The notes under the pieces are model-generated. The model ran no database searches. It worked only from the letters and a program-made list of their open reading frames with translations, and was not told the origin of the DNA. 64,000 bases of DNA from PXAP01 sp046483315 (GTDB lineage Bacteria > Bacteroidota > Bacteroidia > Bacteroidales > PUMT01): contig JAWODJ010000112.1 of NCBI GenBank assembly GCA_046483315.1, positions 4,784-68,783 on the forward strand. The letters run 5' to 3'. The translations under genes were made by a program, and so were the position numbers. Of this stretch, positions 35,166 to 43,320 are shown piece by piece (the first letter of the stretch is position 1; every line of letters begins with the position of its first letter).

Positions 35166-36029
35166 ATGAAACGAATAGCACTCTTCAGATTTCATCATCA
35201 GTTCGAAAGAAACAGGCATCTTTTAAAGTTTTTAAAATACCTGAATCCTGAAATGGAGATATACGGCCTTTACGGAGGACCTCCGGAAAAATTTTCTGAA
35301 GCTGGTTATATGCTGGATGAGGTGCTTACTCATAATTTTCTGATAGAAGACAGGGATTCAACCTGGAAATGGAAACACAGTGACATGGCTTTTCAACTCT
35401 GGTACAGGGATTACGGACACCAGGTTGATTTCGACATGATGCATTCAGTTGAATGGGATCTGCTTTACTTTGAATCTCTTGATAAGTTGTTCGGCCATGC
35501 AGACCAAAACACTCTTGCTCTTACCGGGCTGGTGCCATTGAACAGAATTGAAAAAAGGTGGTACTGGACCAGACATGAAACAGAAAGGCCGGAGTGGTTA
35601 AAATTACATGACTATTTCAAAACAAATTTCAACTATAATAAAGCTCCTTTCGGAATGATCGGACCAGGTACATCCCTTCCCCGGAACTTCCTGGAAAAGA
35701 TCAAAGACGTTGAAATACCATATCTCTCGAACGATGAATTAAGAATTCCAATGCTGGCCCAGGTGTTCGGCTTTAAAATGGAGGATACAAAATTCTACAG
35801 AAAATGGTTTTCCGACCGTGAGCTGAAATATTTCAATTCAAATGCCATCGGAATTGATATCAGAACAATTGAAAAGCAGCTTAAAAAGAAGAACGGAAGA
35901 CGCGCCTTTCATCCCTGTAACATGTCACTGACTTATGAACAGCTGGTTGGCCTTCACAATCTGATCAGGGAAAATACCTCCTCCCGGACCAGGAATACCA
36001 GTTTTCTCTCTCTTTTAAAAAATGCATAA
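35166..36029 (+). CDS. Unrecognised protein in the glycosyltransferase operon
   Basis: I do not recognise the family. The 287-residue soluble protein starts MKRIALFRFHHQFERNR, has an aromatic- and acid-rich middle (MMHSVEWDLLYFESLDKLFG) and ends in a Ser/Arg-rich tail. The N-terminal beta-strand followed by basic residues and an acidic cluster mid-protein would suit a GT-A-like glycosyltransferase, but no DxD motif in the right setting is seen. It begins 1 bp after the GT26 stop and overlaps the following beta-helix lipoprotein gene by 8 bp, so it is translationally coupled to both and very likely serves the same polymer. A glycosyltransferase or sugar-modifying role is inference. Confidence 0.55.
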   Translation: MKRIALFRFHHQFERNRHLLKFLKYLNPEMEIYGLYGGPPEKFSEAGYMLDEVLTHNFLIEDRDSTWKWKHSDMAFQLWYRDYGHQVDFDMMHSVEWDLLYFESLDKLFGHADQNTLALTGLVPLNRIEKRWYWTRHETERPEWLKLHDYFKTNFNYNKAPFGMIGPGTSLPRNFLEKIKDVEIPYLSNDELRIPMLAQVFGFKMEDTKFYRKWFSDRELKYFNSNAIGIDIRTIEKQLKKKNGRRAFHPCNMSLTYEQLVGLHNLIRENTSSRTRNTSFLSLLKNA

Positions 36030-37422
36030 AGCCATGTCCTTTATACTTCTTGTTTTCCTTACAATTTTCCCGGCATGCTTTAAAGACAGTCCCGGGATTG
36101 ATACAGACCCGATTGATCTTCCTGCAGATGCAGGTCTCCGGGATATTGATTTATGGGATCCTCCCGTTACAGCCATACATATTGACCCGCTGAACACCGA
36201 TGATCCCGTTAAAGACGGTTCAGTCCAGCACCCATTCAGCTCATTCAGTGAAATCACCTGGAACGACGGTGCCGTCTATGCACTGCGAAGAGGGACAACA
36301 ACCGAGACCGGAACCATCATGATTTTCGCCGACAATGTTACCCTTGCCTCCTACGGAAAAGGTGCCAGGCCGGTAATAAAAAGCCTCTCTGAAGACTATG
36401 CCGTTTCAACAAGCTGGCAGGGCGGTCATAACATAACCATCAGAGACATCGAAGTGCATGCCCCTGATGCCATTAGTTCGGTCATCTTCAGAACAAACAG
36501 CACCAATGGTAAAGTAATAAATGTCAGGCTTCACGGTTCCGAATGGGGTTTGCGGGCACTTAACAATATAGACGGTCTCTATATTTACAATACAGAGATA
36601 TTTGATACCGCCGATGACGGTATTTTTATAAGGGAAACACGCAATATTGAGATTGCGCATAGCCATATACACCGGGTAAACCGAAACTGGAAGCCTCCAT
36701 CAACACCCGAAGACGATGCCTCCGGAGACGGCATACAGTTATACCTGTGCAATGACTGGCACGTGCACCACAATATCATTGACAGGTCAGATACCGGCAA
36801 TAAATTCTGTTTTATCTCCAACAACCCGGAGCAGGATAACGGAATATTTGAATACAATCTTCTCAGCGGGCCGAGACCACCCGGTTACTCAATATATATA
36901 GGTGACGGCAGAAATATAATTATCCGTTACAATTATATAACAGGCCCTTCACAGTCACCCCTCTGGTCACATGCCTCAGGCCTGAAAATTTATTACAACA
37001 TTTTCACAAACATTTCGGGCCCTCTTCTGGTAAGCGGCTCGGCTGAAGTTTACAACAATTTATTTTACAATAATGCTATGGGAATCGAAGGCGGGAGGAT
37101 AACGGCAAAAAACAATATTTTCGACCTGGGCGCGGTGGACAGACCCAGGTTCAATGTAAGGGATCTCACCGAAAGCAACAATTTATTTGTCTATGGTCTG
37201 CCTACCCGGAATTCGGAAACGGGAGATCCCCGGTTTGCCGATCCGGAGAACGGGAATTTCAGATTGTTGCCAGAATCCGATTGCATTGATAAAGGAGCTG
37301 ATGTCAACTTAAAACAGGATATTGAAGGCAACCGGGTTCCTGCAGGCAGTTCGCCTGATATCGGACCATTTGAGTTCCGGCCGGATAACCGTAAAAAATA
37401 TACACATACATATGCCAGATAA
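36022..37422 (+). CDS. Right-handed parallel beta-helix lipoprotein
   Basis: A 466-residue lipoprotein: the signal peptide ends in IFPAC. After an N-terminal cap (IDPLNTDDPVKDGS, a start shared with other beta-helix proteins) come at least ten coils with N- and G-rich turns, such as TADDGIFIRETRNIEIAHSHIHRV, GDGIQLYLCNDWHVHHNIID and NAMGIEGGRITAKNNIF. This is the pattern of polysaccharide lyases and C5-epimerases such as AlgG. The C-terminal CIDKGADVNLKQDIEGNRVPAGSSPDIGPFE closes the helix. A lipid-anchored lyase or epimerase that edits or trims the exported glycan is the best guess; catalytic residues cannot be assigned. It overlaps its neighbours on both sides. Confidence 0.75.
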   Translation: MHKAMSFILLVFLTIFPACFKDSPGIDTDPIDLPADAGLRDIDLWDPPVTAIHIDPLNTDDPVKDGSVQHPFSSFSEITWNDGAVYALRRGTTTETGTIMIFADNVTLASYGKGARPVIKSLSEDYAVSTSWQGGHNITIRDIEVHAPDAISSVIFRTNSTNGKVINVRLHGSEWGLRALNNIDGLYIYNTEIFDTADDGIFIRETRNIEIAHSHIHRVNRNWKPPSTPEDDASGDGIQLYLCNDWHVHHNIIDRSDTGNKFCFISNNPEQDNGIFEYNLLSGPRPPGYSIYIGDGRNIIIRYNYITGPSQSPLWSHASGLKIYYNIFTNISGPLLVSGSAEVYNNLFYNNAMGIEGGRITAKNNIFDLGAVDRPRFNVRDLTESNNLFVYGLPTRNSETGDPRFADPENGNFRLLPESDCIDKGADVNLKQDIEGNRVPAGSSPDIGPFEFRPDNRKKYTHTYAR

Positions 37423-38359
37423 CAATAAACAAATATTTCATATCGCATGTGCTGTCGATGACTCCTTCAGTTATCCGCTGTCGGTAATGCTTCTCTCCTG
37501 CCTGGAAAACAACAGGCAGCACAATTTAAAAATACATTTGTTCAGCGCATCCCTTTCAGCGAAATCTGTCGAACTGTTTGACGATCTTGTCACACAATAT
37601 GGCCAGCAGTTTAAATTCTACAGACTCAATAATGATGTTTTTGAAGGATTACCCGTAAGCAACAGGATTTCCGTTGCATCATATTACCGCATTATAATGC
37701 CCGAACATATAGATCCTTCTGTTGAAAAATATCTTTATCTCGATGCAGACGTGATCATAAACAATGATCTTGAATCACTTTTCATGATCAACACGGGTGA
37801 TAAAATACTTGCTGCAGTGAATGATATAACCTCGGTCGATATGAAACTTGAACAAAAGCATAATATACCGGAGAGGCATAAATATTTCAATGCAGGTGTA
37901 CTGTTAATTAACAAAAATAACTGGCTGAAGCAGGATGCGGGAAAACGGGTTCTCCGTTATCTCAAAGAAAACCGTGAATTATGCGACTATCATGACCAGG
38001 ATGGTTTAAACGGCGCTCTGTACAAAGACAGGCTGACAATTTCACCTGTATGGAATCAACAAGTCGGGCTGTTCTTTGTTGATAGTGATATCATCAGGGA
38101 AGTTTACCCCGATGATATTGAAAAGGCAAAAAGAGATCCGTTCATCATTCATTTCAACGGTGGCGAAAAACCATGGAACCGGGTATCGGCACACCCTTTT
38201 AAAAAAGAGTTTAAGAAGTATGCCAGGCTGGTAAACACTTTTAATTATTCGGAAAAAGCCGGTTTTAAAAAACTTGTAAAACGCCATCTGATTTACGGGT
38301 TGTTCGGATGGAGAAATGTCAGCAGATACTATTACAAAAAAACAAAAACAACAGGATAG
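37412..38359 (+). CDS. GT8-family glycosyltransferase
   Basis: A 315-residue retaining glycosyltransferase of the LgtC/galactinol-synthase class. The ATG at 37412 overlaps the previous gene by 11 bp and gives the family start IFHIACAVDDSFSYPLSVML. The metal-binding DxD is in YLYLDADVIINND, followed by FNAGVLLINKNNW and the C-terminal HFNGGEKPW (His and Gly of the donor site). The donor is usually UDP-galactose or UDP-glucose; it acts in the cytoplasm on the lipid-linked repeat unit. The C-terminal basic, aromatic tail suits membrane association. Confidence 0.9.
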   Translation: MPDNNKQIFHIACAVDDSFSYPLSVMLLSCLENNRQHNLKIHLFSASLSAKSVELFDDLVTQYGQQFKFYRLNNDVFEGLPVSNRISVASYYRIIMPEHIDPSVEKYLYLDADVIINNDLESLFMINTGDKILAAVNDITSVDMKLEQKHNIPERHKYFNAGVLLINKNNWLKQDAGKRVLRYLKENRELCDYHDQDGLNGALYKDRLTISPVWNQQVGLFFVDSDIIREVYPDDIEKAKRDPFIIHFNGGEKPWNRVSAHPFKKEFKKYARLVNTFNYSEKAGFKKLVKRHLIYGLFGWRNVSRYYYKKTKTTG

Positions 38360-38362
38360 AAA

Positions 38363-39538
38363 ATGGAAATAAACGGCAAACCGGGAAAGATAATGTACCT
38401 GACTCACCTTGATGCCAGGGACAAACGGGAGTGGTCGGGAACACTATACTACATGGCACAATCACTAAAAAAACACGCCGGAGAAGTTGTTTATGCCGGA
38501 CCGTACTATCCGAAACTACTGTTTCTTATCTTAAAAATAATAAACAGGCTCTCTCTTATTATCTTTAAGAAAAGATATAACACACCCTATAACTATTTCC
38601 TGTCGCTCGTATATAAATACCATTTTACAAAGAAGATAAGAAAAGAAAAGCCGGATATTGTTTTTGCACCGGCAGCTTCGGGAGAGATGAGCAGGTTGAA
38701 AACCGATCGCCCCGTCATCTATCTTGGAGATATAACATTGAATTTGCTGATAGACCGTTATCCAAATTTCACCAATCTCTCCCGGCTCTCGTTATGGGAA
38801 GGGGAGATTGTCGAAAGAAGCACCTTCAGAAATGCAGCAGCGCTGGTCTTCTCTTCACAGTGGGCAGCTGATTCAGCCATGAATGATTATAACGTTCCCC
38901 CTGAAAAAATTCACATCATCCCATACGGTGCCAATATGGACAGGCTTCCCGAAAAGGAAGAGGTTACAGTTAAAAAGATCGGCAGGCCTTTAAAACTGCT
39001 GTTTTTGGGAGTGGACTGGGTAAGGAAGGGAGGAGACATCGTGTTCAACACTTTTATTGAGCTTAAAAAACAGGGAATTGATGTTGAACTGACTGTCATT
39101 GGCTGCACGCCACCGGAGAAATACCGGGACCCCGCAATGAAAGTTATACCGTTCCTTAACAAGAATAATGAAAAGGATGCTGAAGTACTCTATAATATTC
39201 TGATGGACAGCAACTTTCTTTTCGTCCCTTCAAGGTCAGACTGTACGCCCATAGCTTTTTGTGAGGCAAATGCATTTGGTTTGCCGGTAATTACAACAGA
39301 TGTAGGAGGTATCGGTTCGGTTATCGAAGATGGCGTGAACGGCCATCTGTTAAGTCCCGATGACCCGCCTGCACGTTATGCGGCGATCATATCATCCTAT
39401 AATGATAATAACGGCAACTATTCAGCATTTGTAAAGAGCAGCCGTGAATACTATGAAAAAAATCTGAACTGGGATCAGTGGGGCAGGTCGATGGACAGGC
39501 TGATGACGGCATTGATCCGTGCAGAAAACAGCAATTAA
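38363..39538 (+). CDS. GT4-family glycosyltransferase
   Basis: A 391-residue GT-B enzyme. The nucleotide-sugar domain is seen in LLFLGVDWVRKGGDIV and in PSRSDCTPIAFCEANAFGLPVI, whose acidic residues form the EX7E-like motif of retaining GT4 enzymes, then TDVGGIGSVIEDGVNG. The N-terminal domain opens with KIMYLTHLDARD. It starts 3 bp after the GT8 gene and lies in the same operon. The donor sugar is unknown. Confidence 0.9.
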   Translation: MEINGKPGKIMYLTHLDARDKREWSGTLYYMAQSLKKHAGEVVYAGPYYPKLLFLILKIINRLSLIIFKKRYNTPYNYFLSLVYKYHFTKKIRKEKPDIVFAPAASGEMSRLKTDRPVIYLGDITLNLLIDRYPNFTNLSRLSLWEGEIVERSTFRNAAALVFSSQWAADSAMNDYNVPPEKIHIIPYGANMDRLPEKEEVTVKKIGRPLKLLFLGVDWVRKGGDIVFNTFIELKKQGIDVELTVIGCTPPEKYRDPAMKVIPFLNKNNEKDAEVLYNILMDSNFLFVPSRSDCTPIAFCEANAFGLPVITTDVGGIGSVIEDGVNGHLLSPDDPPARYAAIISSYNDNNGNYSAFVKSSREYYEKNLNWDQWGRSMDRLMTALIRAENSN

Positions 39539-39542
39539 CAAT

Positions 39543-40625
39543 ATGGAAAGGATCCTGCCAAAGATGAACCGAGCCTATTTATATCCATTATCTGCCAGGT
39601 ATAAAAAAGAGAGTCAGAATCCTTACCTGGATAATTTCATGGATTCCCTGAAGGACAGGTTCATCTTTCTAAACAGGCATTCACCTTCAAATAGCGGGAT
39701 ACTGGACATTCTTAAATACCTGGGTAAAACAGATTACCTGTTCCTGCACTGGCCTGAAAACATGGCGGAAAAGAAAGCAGGTATTATACAGAGTCTTTTC
39801 TTTATTATGCTTATCCCTTTACTGGGTCTTATAAACATAAGGATCATATACATCCTCCACAATAAAATATCACATACAAACAACAGGTACCGTATTAAAA
39901 AAGCTATCTCCGTTACCCTGTTAAAACATAGTTACAAAATCATAACCCATTCGAAGGAGGGAATTGACTTTATCAATTCAATAACAGTCTCAAGGCCTGA
40001 TATATTTTATTTCCCCCACCCTATACCTCATGAAGAGCCCTGTCCTGTTACTGTTAAAGATCTGGATATACTGATCTGGGGTAATATTGCCCCGTACAAA
40101 GGGGTTCACAATTTCCTGGGACAGTTAAGAAAATCCCGGGCCGGTTCACGATGGAAGATATTGATAGCAGGTAAGGTCTCATCACAGGAATACCTTGAGG
40201 AGCTTCAATCGGCAGGAAATGATAATTTAACCATAAAAGATCAGTTCATTGATGATGATCAGCTCAGCAGGCTGATATGCCGAAGCAGGATAGTTTTATT
40301 TCCCTATCATAAAAAATCAATTCTCAGTTCCGGTGCATTTGCAAAAACACTGGTTTTCCCGGTTGAAATAATCGGGCCTGCATGTGGTGCATTTCTTGAT
40401 TTTGACCATATGCCACATGTTCACACCTTTGATAATGAAGAGGAGATAATACCCCTGATAGAGAACGCCCTGGCAAACCCGGTAAATGATTATTATAAAC
40501 ATCTGGAAGATATTTCAGAGAAATATTCGTGGAAAAGCTTTGGCGCAGCGTTCAGCCGGGAATTAACAAAAAGCACGACCCTTTTATTAACCGGTAAGGT
40601 AATTCAGGATCATATAGTAAATTAA
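39543..40625 (+). CDS. GT-B-fold glycosyltransferase
   Basis: A 360-residue protein. The ATG at 39543, 4 bp after the previous stop, is preferred to an in-frame TTG-type start at 39519 that would overlap. Features are a hydrophobic segment near residue 75-95 (IIQSLFFIMLIPLLGLINIRIIYILHNK), IITHSKEGIDFI and the C-terminal domain with ILIWGNIAPYKGVHNFL and VLFPYHKKSILSSGAFAKTL, which match group 1/family 4-like enzymes. The membrane-adjacent helix suggests attachment to the inner membrane. It is part of the eight-gene run. Confidence 0.75.
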   Translation: MERILPKMNRAYLYPLSARYKKESQNPYLDNFMDSLKDRFIFLNRHSPSNSGILDILKYLGKTDYLFLHWPENMAEKKAGIIQSLFFIMLIPLLGLINIRIIYILHNKISHTNNRYRIKKAISVTLLKHSYKIITHSKEGIDFINSITVSRPDIFYFPHPIPHEEPCPVTVKDLDILIWGNIAPYKGVHNFLGQLRKSRAGSRWKILIAGKVSSQEYLEELQSAGNDNLTIKDQFIDDDQLSRLICRSRIVLFPYHKKSILSSGAFAKTLVFPVEIIGPACGAFLDFDHMPHVHTFDNEEEIIPLIENALANPVNDYYKHLEDISEKYSWKSFGAAFSRELTKSTTLLLTGKVIQDHIVN

Positions 40626-40630
40626 ACGAA

Positions 40631-41506
40631 ATGCAAAAGAGATACATCATTATATCACCCGTAAGAAACGAGGAGGAGTACGTGGAAAAGACACTGCGTT
40701 CTGTTGTAAATCAGACTGTACTGCCCTCTGAATGGATCATTGTAAACGACGGAAGTGATGACGGCACGGTAAAGATCATTGAGCCCTATTTAAAAAAGTA
40801 CGACTGGATAAAGCTGGTAACCGTTCCCAACAGGGGCTATTATCTTCCGGGAACAGGGGTTGTCAACGTTTTTTACAAGGGTTATGAAAATATCAGTGAT
40901 AAAAACTGGGACTTCCTGGTGAAGCTGGATTGTGATCTGTCATTTTCAGAAACATATTTTCATGATCTTCTTGAAGAGTTTAATAAGGACCCCAAATTAG
41001 GTATTGCAAGCGGTTGCATATATAACGTAATAAATGGCAAACTGATGAGGGAGAAATCGCAGAAAGACCATCCTTTCGGTGCATCGAAAATGTACAGGAG
41101 AGAATGCTTTAAGTCCATTGGCGGCATAAAGCCCGTGCCGGGCTGGGATCTGGCAGATCTGCTTTCAGCCCAGATGAACGGTTGGAATACAAGGTGCTTC
41201 TTTGATATGGAAGTTGCTCATTACAAAATCGGAGGTGTCAGGAGAACGGGACTTACGAAGGGTAAATTTCTGCAGGGCAGGTTCCAGTACCGTTTCGGCT
41301 ACACTTTTTTCTACACCCTGCTGAAATCACTGTATCATTTAACCTCACGCCCGTTTATAATAAGCGGTGTCGGTCTGATAACAGGCTATATATATGCTGC
41401 ATTCAATAAGGAAGAGAGATATTTTGACCGGGAAATGATAAAATATATGAGAAAAAGACACCGGGCCTATCTTCTCTCAAAACTCAATATTCACATCAGC
41501 AAATGA
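40631..41506 (+). CDS. GT2-family glycosyltransferase
   Basis: A 291-residue inverting GT-A enzyme. The nucleotide-binding strand is PVRNEEEYVEKTLRSVVNQT with IVNDGSDDGT; the metal-binding motif is KLDCDLSF. Residues 145-170 (GASKMYRRECFKSIGGIKPV and GWDLAD) carry the acceptor-side and catalytic acidic residues. A C-terminal extension to FNKEERYFDREMIKYMRKRH is amphipathic and probably sits on the membrane. Its stop overlaps the next ATG (ATGA). Confidence 0.92.
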   Translation: MQKRYIIISPVRNEEEYVEKTLRSVVNQTVLPSEWIIVNDGSDDGTVKIIEPYLKKYDWIKLVTVPNRGYYLPGTGVVNVFYKGYENISDKNWDFLVKLDCDLSFSETYFHDLLEEFNKDPKLGIASGCIYNVINGKLMREKSQKDHPFGASKMYRRECFKSIGGIKPVPGWDLADLLSAQMNGWNTRCFFDMEVAHYKIGGVRRTGLTKGKFLQGRFQYRFGYTFFYTLLKSLYHLTSRPFIISGVGLITGYIYAAFNKEERYFDREMIKYMRKRHRAYLLSKLNIHISK

Positions 41507-42303
41507 GATTTTCCATAATCACGGTATGCAGAAATAACCTGCCCGGCCTGCAAAGAACATGGGAAAGCATAAAAGCACAGACATATGCAGGTTTTGAATG
41601 GATCGTTATTGACGGTGCATCAACAGACGGCACTGCAGGGTTCCTTACAAACCTGGATTATGATAATATTTCGTTTGTTTCTGAACCTGATGAGGGACTT
41701 TATCATGCGATGAACAAAGGTATAAAAATGGCCAAAGGTGATTACATGGTTTTCATGAACAGCGGCGACCTTTTCATGTCGGAGAGGACTCTATCTGAGG
41801 TATCCGGCATTATCGACTCAAATCCTTACCTGATTTTCATCTATGGAGATTCAATAGATTTTGACAATACAGGGAAATCCCGTTACAGGAAGGCAAGGGA
41901 TCACCGGACTGTATACAGGGGCATGTTCACTCAGCACCAGTCCATGTTTTTTGCACGGTCAATAGAAGGTGTACAAATAAGATATTCGCCCGAATACAAG
42001 TATTCAGCCGACTATCAATTTATAATCAGACATATAAAAAATTGCAAAGCCCCTGAAAATATAGAAAAAATCGATGCTCCTCTCAGCAGGTTCGAGCTTG
42101 GGGGTATTAATGAGACAAGGAGGTTTCTTGCCATCAAAGAGGATTTTAAGATCCGAAAAGAAGATCTCGGCCTGAACATACTATTAAACAGCACACTGTT
42201 TCTTGCCCATTATATTCATACAATAACCAAACAGCTTATTCCCGGACTGATGGCCGGGTTAAGGTATTCTACAGCCGGAATAAACCATCCCCGTCAGGAA
42301 TAA
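41503..42303 (+). CDS. GT2-family glycosyltransferase (WcaA/WcaE-like)
   Basis: A 266-residue GT-A enzyme with the nucleotide-binding IVIDGASTDGT, GLYHAMNKGIKMAKGDYMVFMNSGD (metal site) and FTQHQSMFFAR with KYSADYQF. This pattern is close to colanic-acid type WcaE-like transferases. It is the last gene of the run from 34.4 kb and ends 4 bp before the convergent NodZ-like gene. The donor sugar cannot be determined. Confidence 0.9.
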   Translation: MRFSIITVCRNNLPGLQRTWESIKAQTYAGFEWIVIDGASTDGTAGFLTNLDYDNISFVSEPDEGLYHAMNKGIKMAKGDYMVFMNSGDLFMSERTLSEVSGIIDSNPYLIFIYGDSIDFDNTGKSRYRKARDHRTVYRGMFTQHQSMFFARSIEGVQIRYSPEYKYSADYQFIIRHIKNCKAPENIEKIDAPLSRFELGGINETRRFLAIKEDFKIRKEDLGLNILLNSTLFLAHYIHTITKQLIPGLMAGLRYSTAGINHPRQE

Positions 42304-42307
42304 AATA

Positions 42308-43267
42308 TCAGATAATCACCTCCCCGGCATACAAACTGCCATAATAGGAAAACCAGGATCCGCTTGGCGGATACCTGTAGAGAATATCGCTTCTGGCCAG
42401 TAAAAACATCTCTATCAGGTCATCCTCATAAGAATTCTCATCAACTCTGTGATGTAAGGTAAGTGTAAATGTAACGGACTGAAAGTCTTTTGCATAAGTT
42501 ACCAGATTAGGTATGCTGTCTTTAAGATTATCGTAAACCACCTTCGAATCAGTTGCAAGATATACAACATACCCGTTGTCTCCATGATTCGCGGTAAGCT
42601 CCCTGACCCGTGATCTTATAATATCGAAGCTCTTTTCAGGCTCCAGCCAGTAAGGTGTGTGGTTGCTATAAGGAAGGCTTTTATCATAATATCTGATATG
42701 CATTCCAATAACAATTTTACTCTTAAAAAAGTGCTCAGAAAAACCATCAATTTTTTCCTGGTATCTTGGCTTCAATTTCAATCCGTCAAAAAACGGTTTA
42801 AGCAATTGCGGGTCGAGGAAATTAAAATGAGTATTAAATACGACAGTATCTCTCCCGCAGTCAGTCCCGTTTTCAATCAGATCAATACTCCATGCTCTTC
42901 GCTTTTCCCTCAGGCGCATCATCGACGAAGGGGTGCGCCCCCTTAAAAACTTATGGACAACCTCTATGAACACCACAGGCAGAAAAAACCTGAAAGGAAA
43001 AAGAGGCAGTCTCCTCAGGAGCCTCTTTAAAAGCCCGACATTTTCCTCATAGATGATCCTGACCCCGTCAATCTCATCGGGAACTTCAAAAAAAGTACCA
43101 AAAGCGTTTTTTGATTTATCACTGAAATACATTGAAGGAGCCCAGTTAATAACCAATGCACGATTCGTCTTTTTGGCGTAATACCATGCATGAGCTGTCG
43201 CCAGCAGGTTATCGCCTATTCCTGCATTTCTCCTGGATATTACTTTTTTGTTGCTTTTATGTTCCAT
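42308..43267 (-). CDS. NodZ-like / GT23-type fucosyltransferase candidate
   Basis: A 319-residue protein. Conserved blocks are the N-terminal RRNAGIGDNLLATAHAWYYAKKTNR (as in nucleotide-sugar-binding GT23/GT11-type openings), GMHIRYYDKS (the H-x-R motif of alpha-1,6- and alpha-1,2-fucosyltransferases), VYLATDSKVVYDNL and the C-terminal LLARSDILYRYPPSGSWFS. This order is that of NodZ and related GDP-fucose-using enzymes. The start is the ATG at 43267; the TTG at 43279 is four codons further up. Since gmd and fcl are in the window, GDP-fucose is available, so a fucose branch on the polymer is plausible. Confidence 0.65.
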   Translation of the reverse strand: MEHKSNKKVISRRNAGIGDNLLATAHAWYYAKKTNRALVINWAPSMYFSDKSKNAFGTFFEVPDEIDGVRIIYEENVGLLKRLLRRLPLFPFRFFLPVVFIEVVHKFLRGRTPSSMMRLREKRRAWSIDLIENGTDCGRDTVVFNTHFNFLDPQLLKPFFDGLKLKPRYQEKIDGFSEHFFKSKIVIGMHIRYYDKSLPYSNHTPYWLEPEKSFDIIRSRVRELTANHGDNGYVVYLATDSKVVYDNLKDSIPNLVTYAKDFQSVTFTLTLHHRVDENSYEDDLIEMFLLARSDILYRYPPSGSWFSYYGSLYAGEVII

Positions 43268-43320
43268 AAAAAATTTCAAATAAAACCAGCATTTCTCGTT
43301 TCTTCGCGTTCAGCCGGAAA

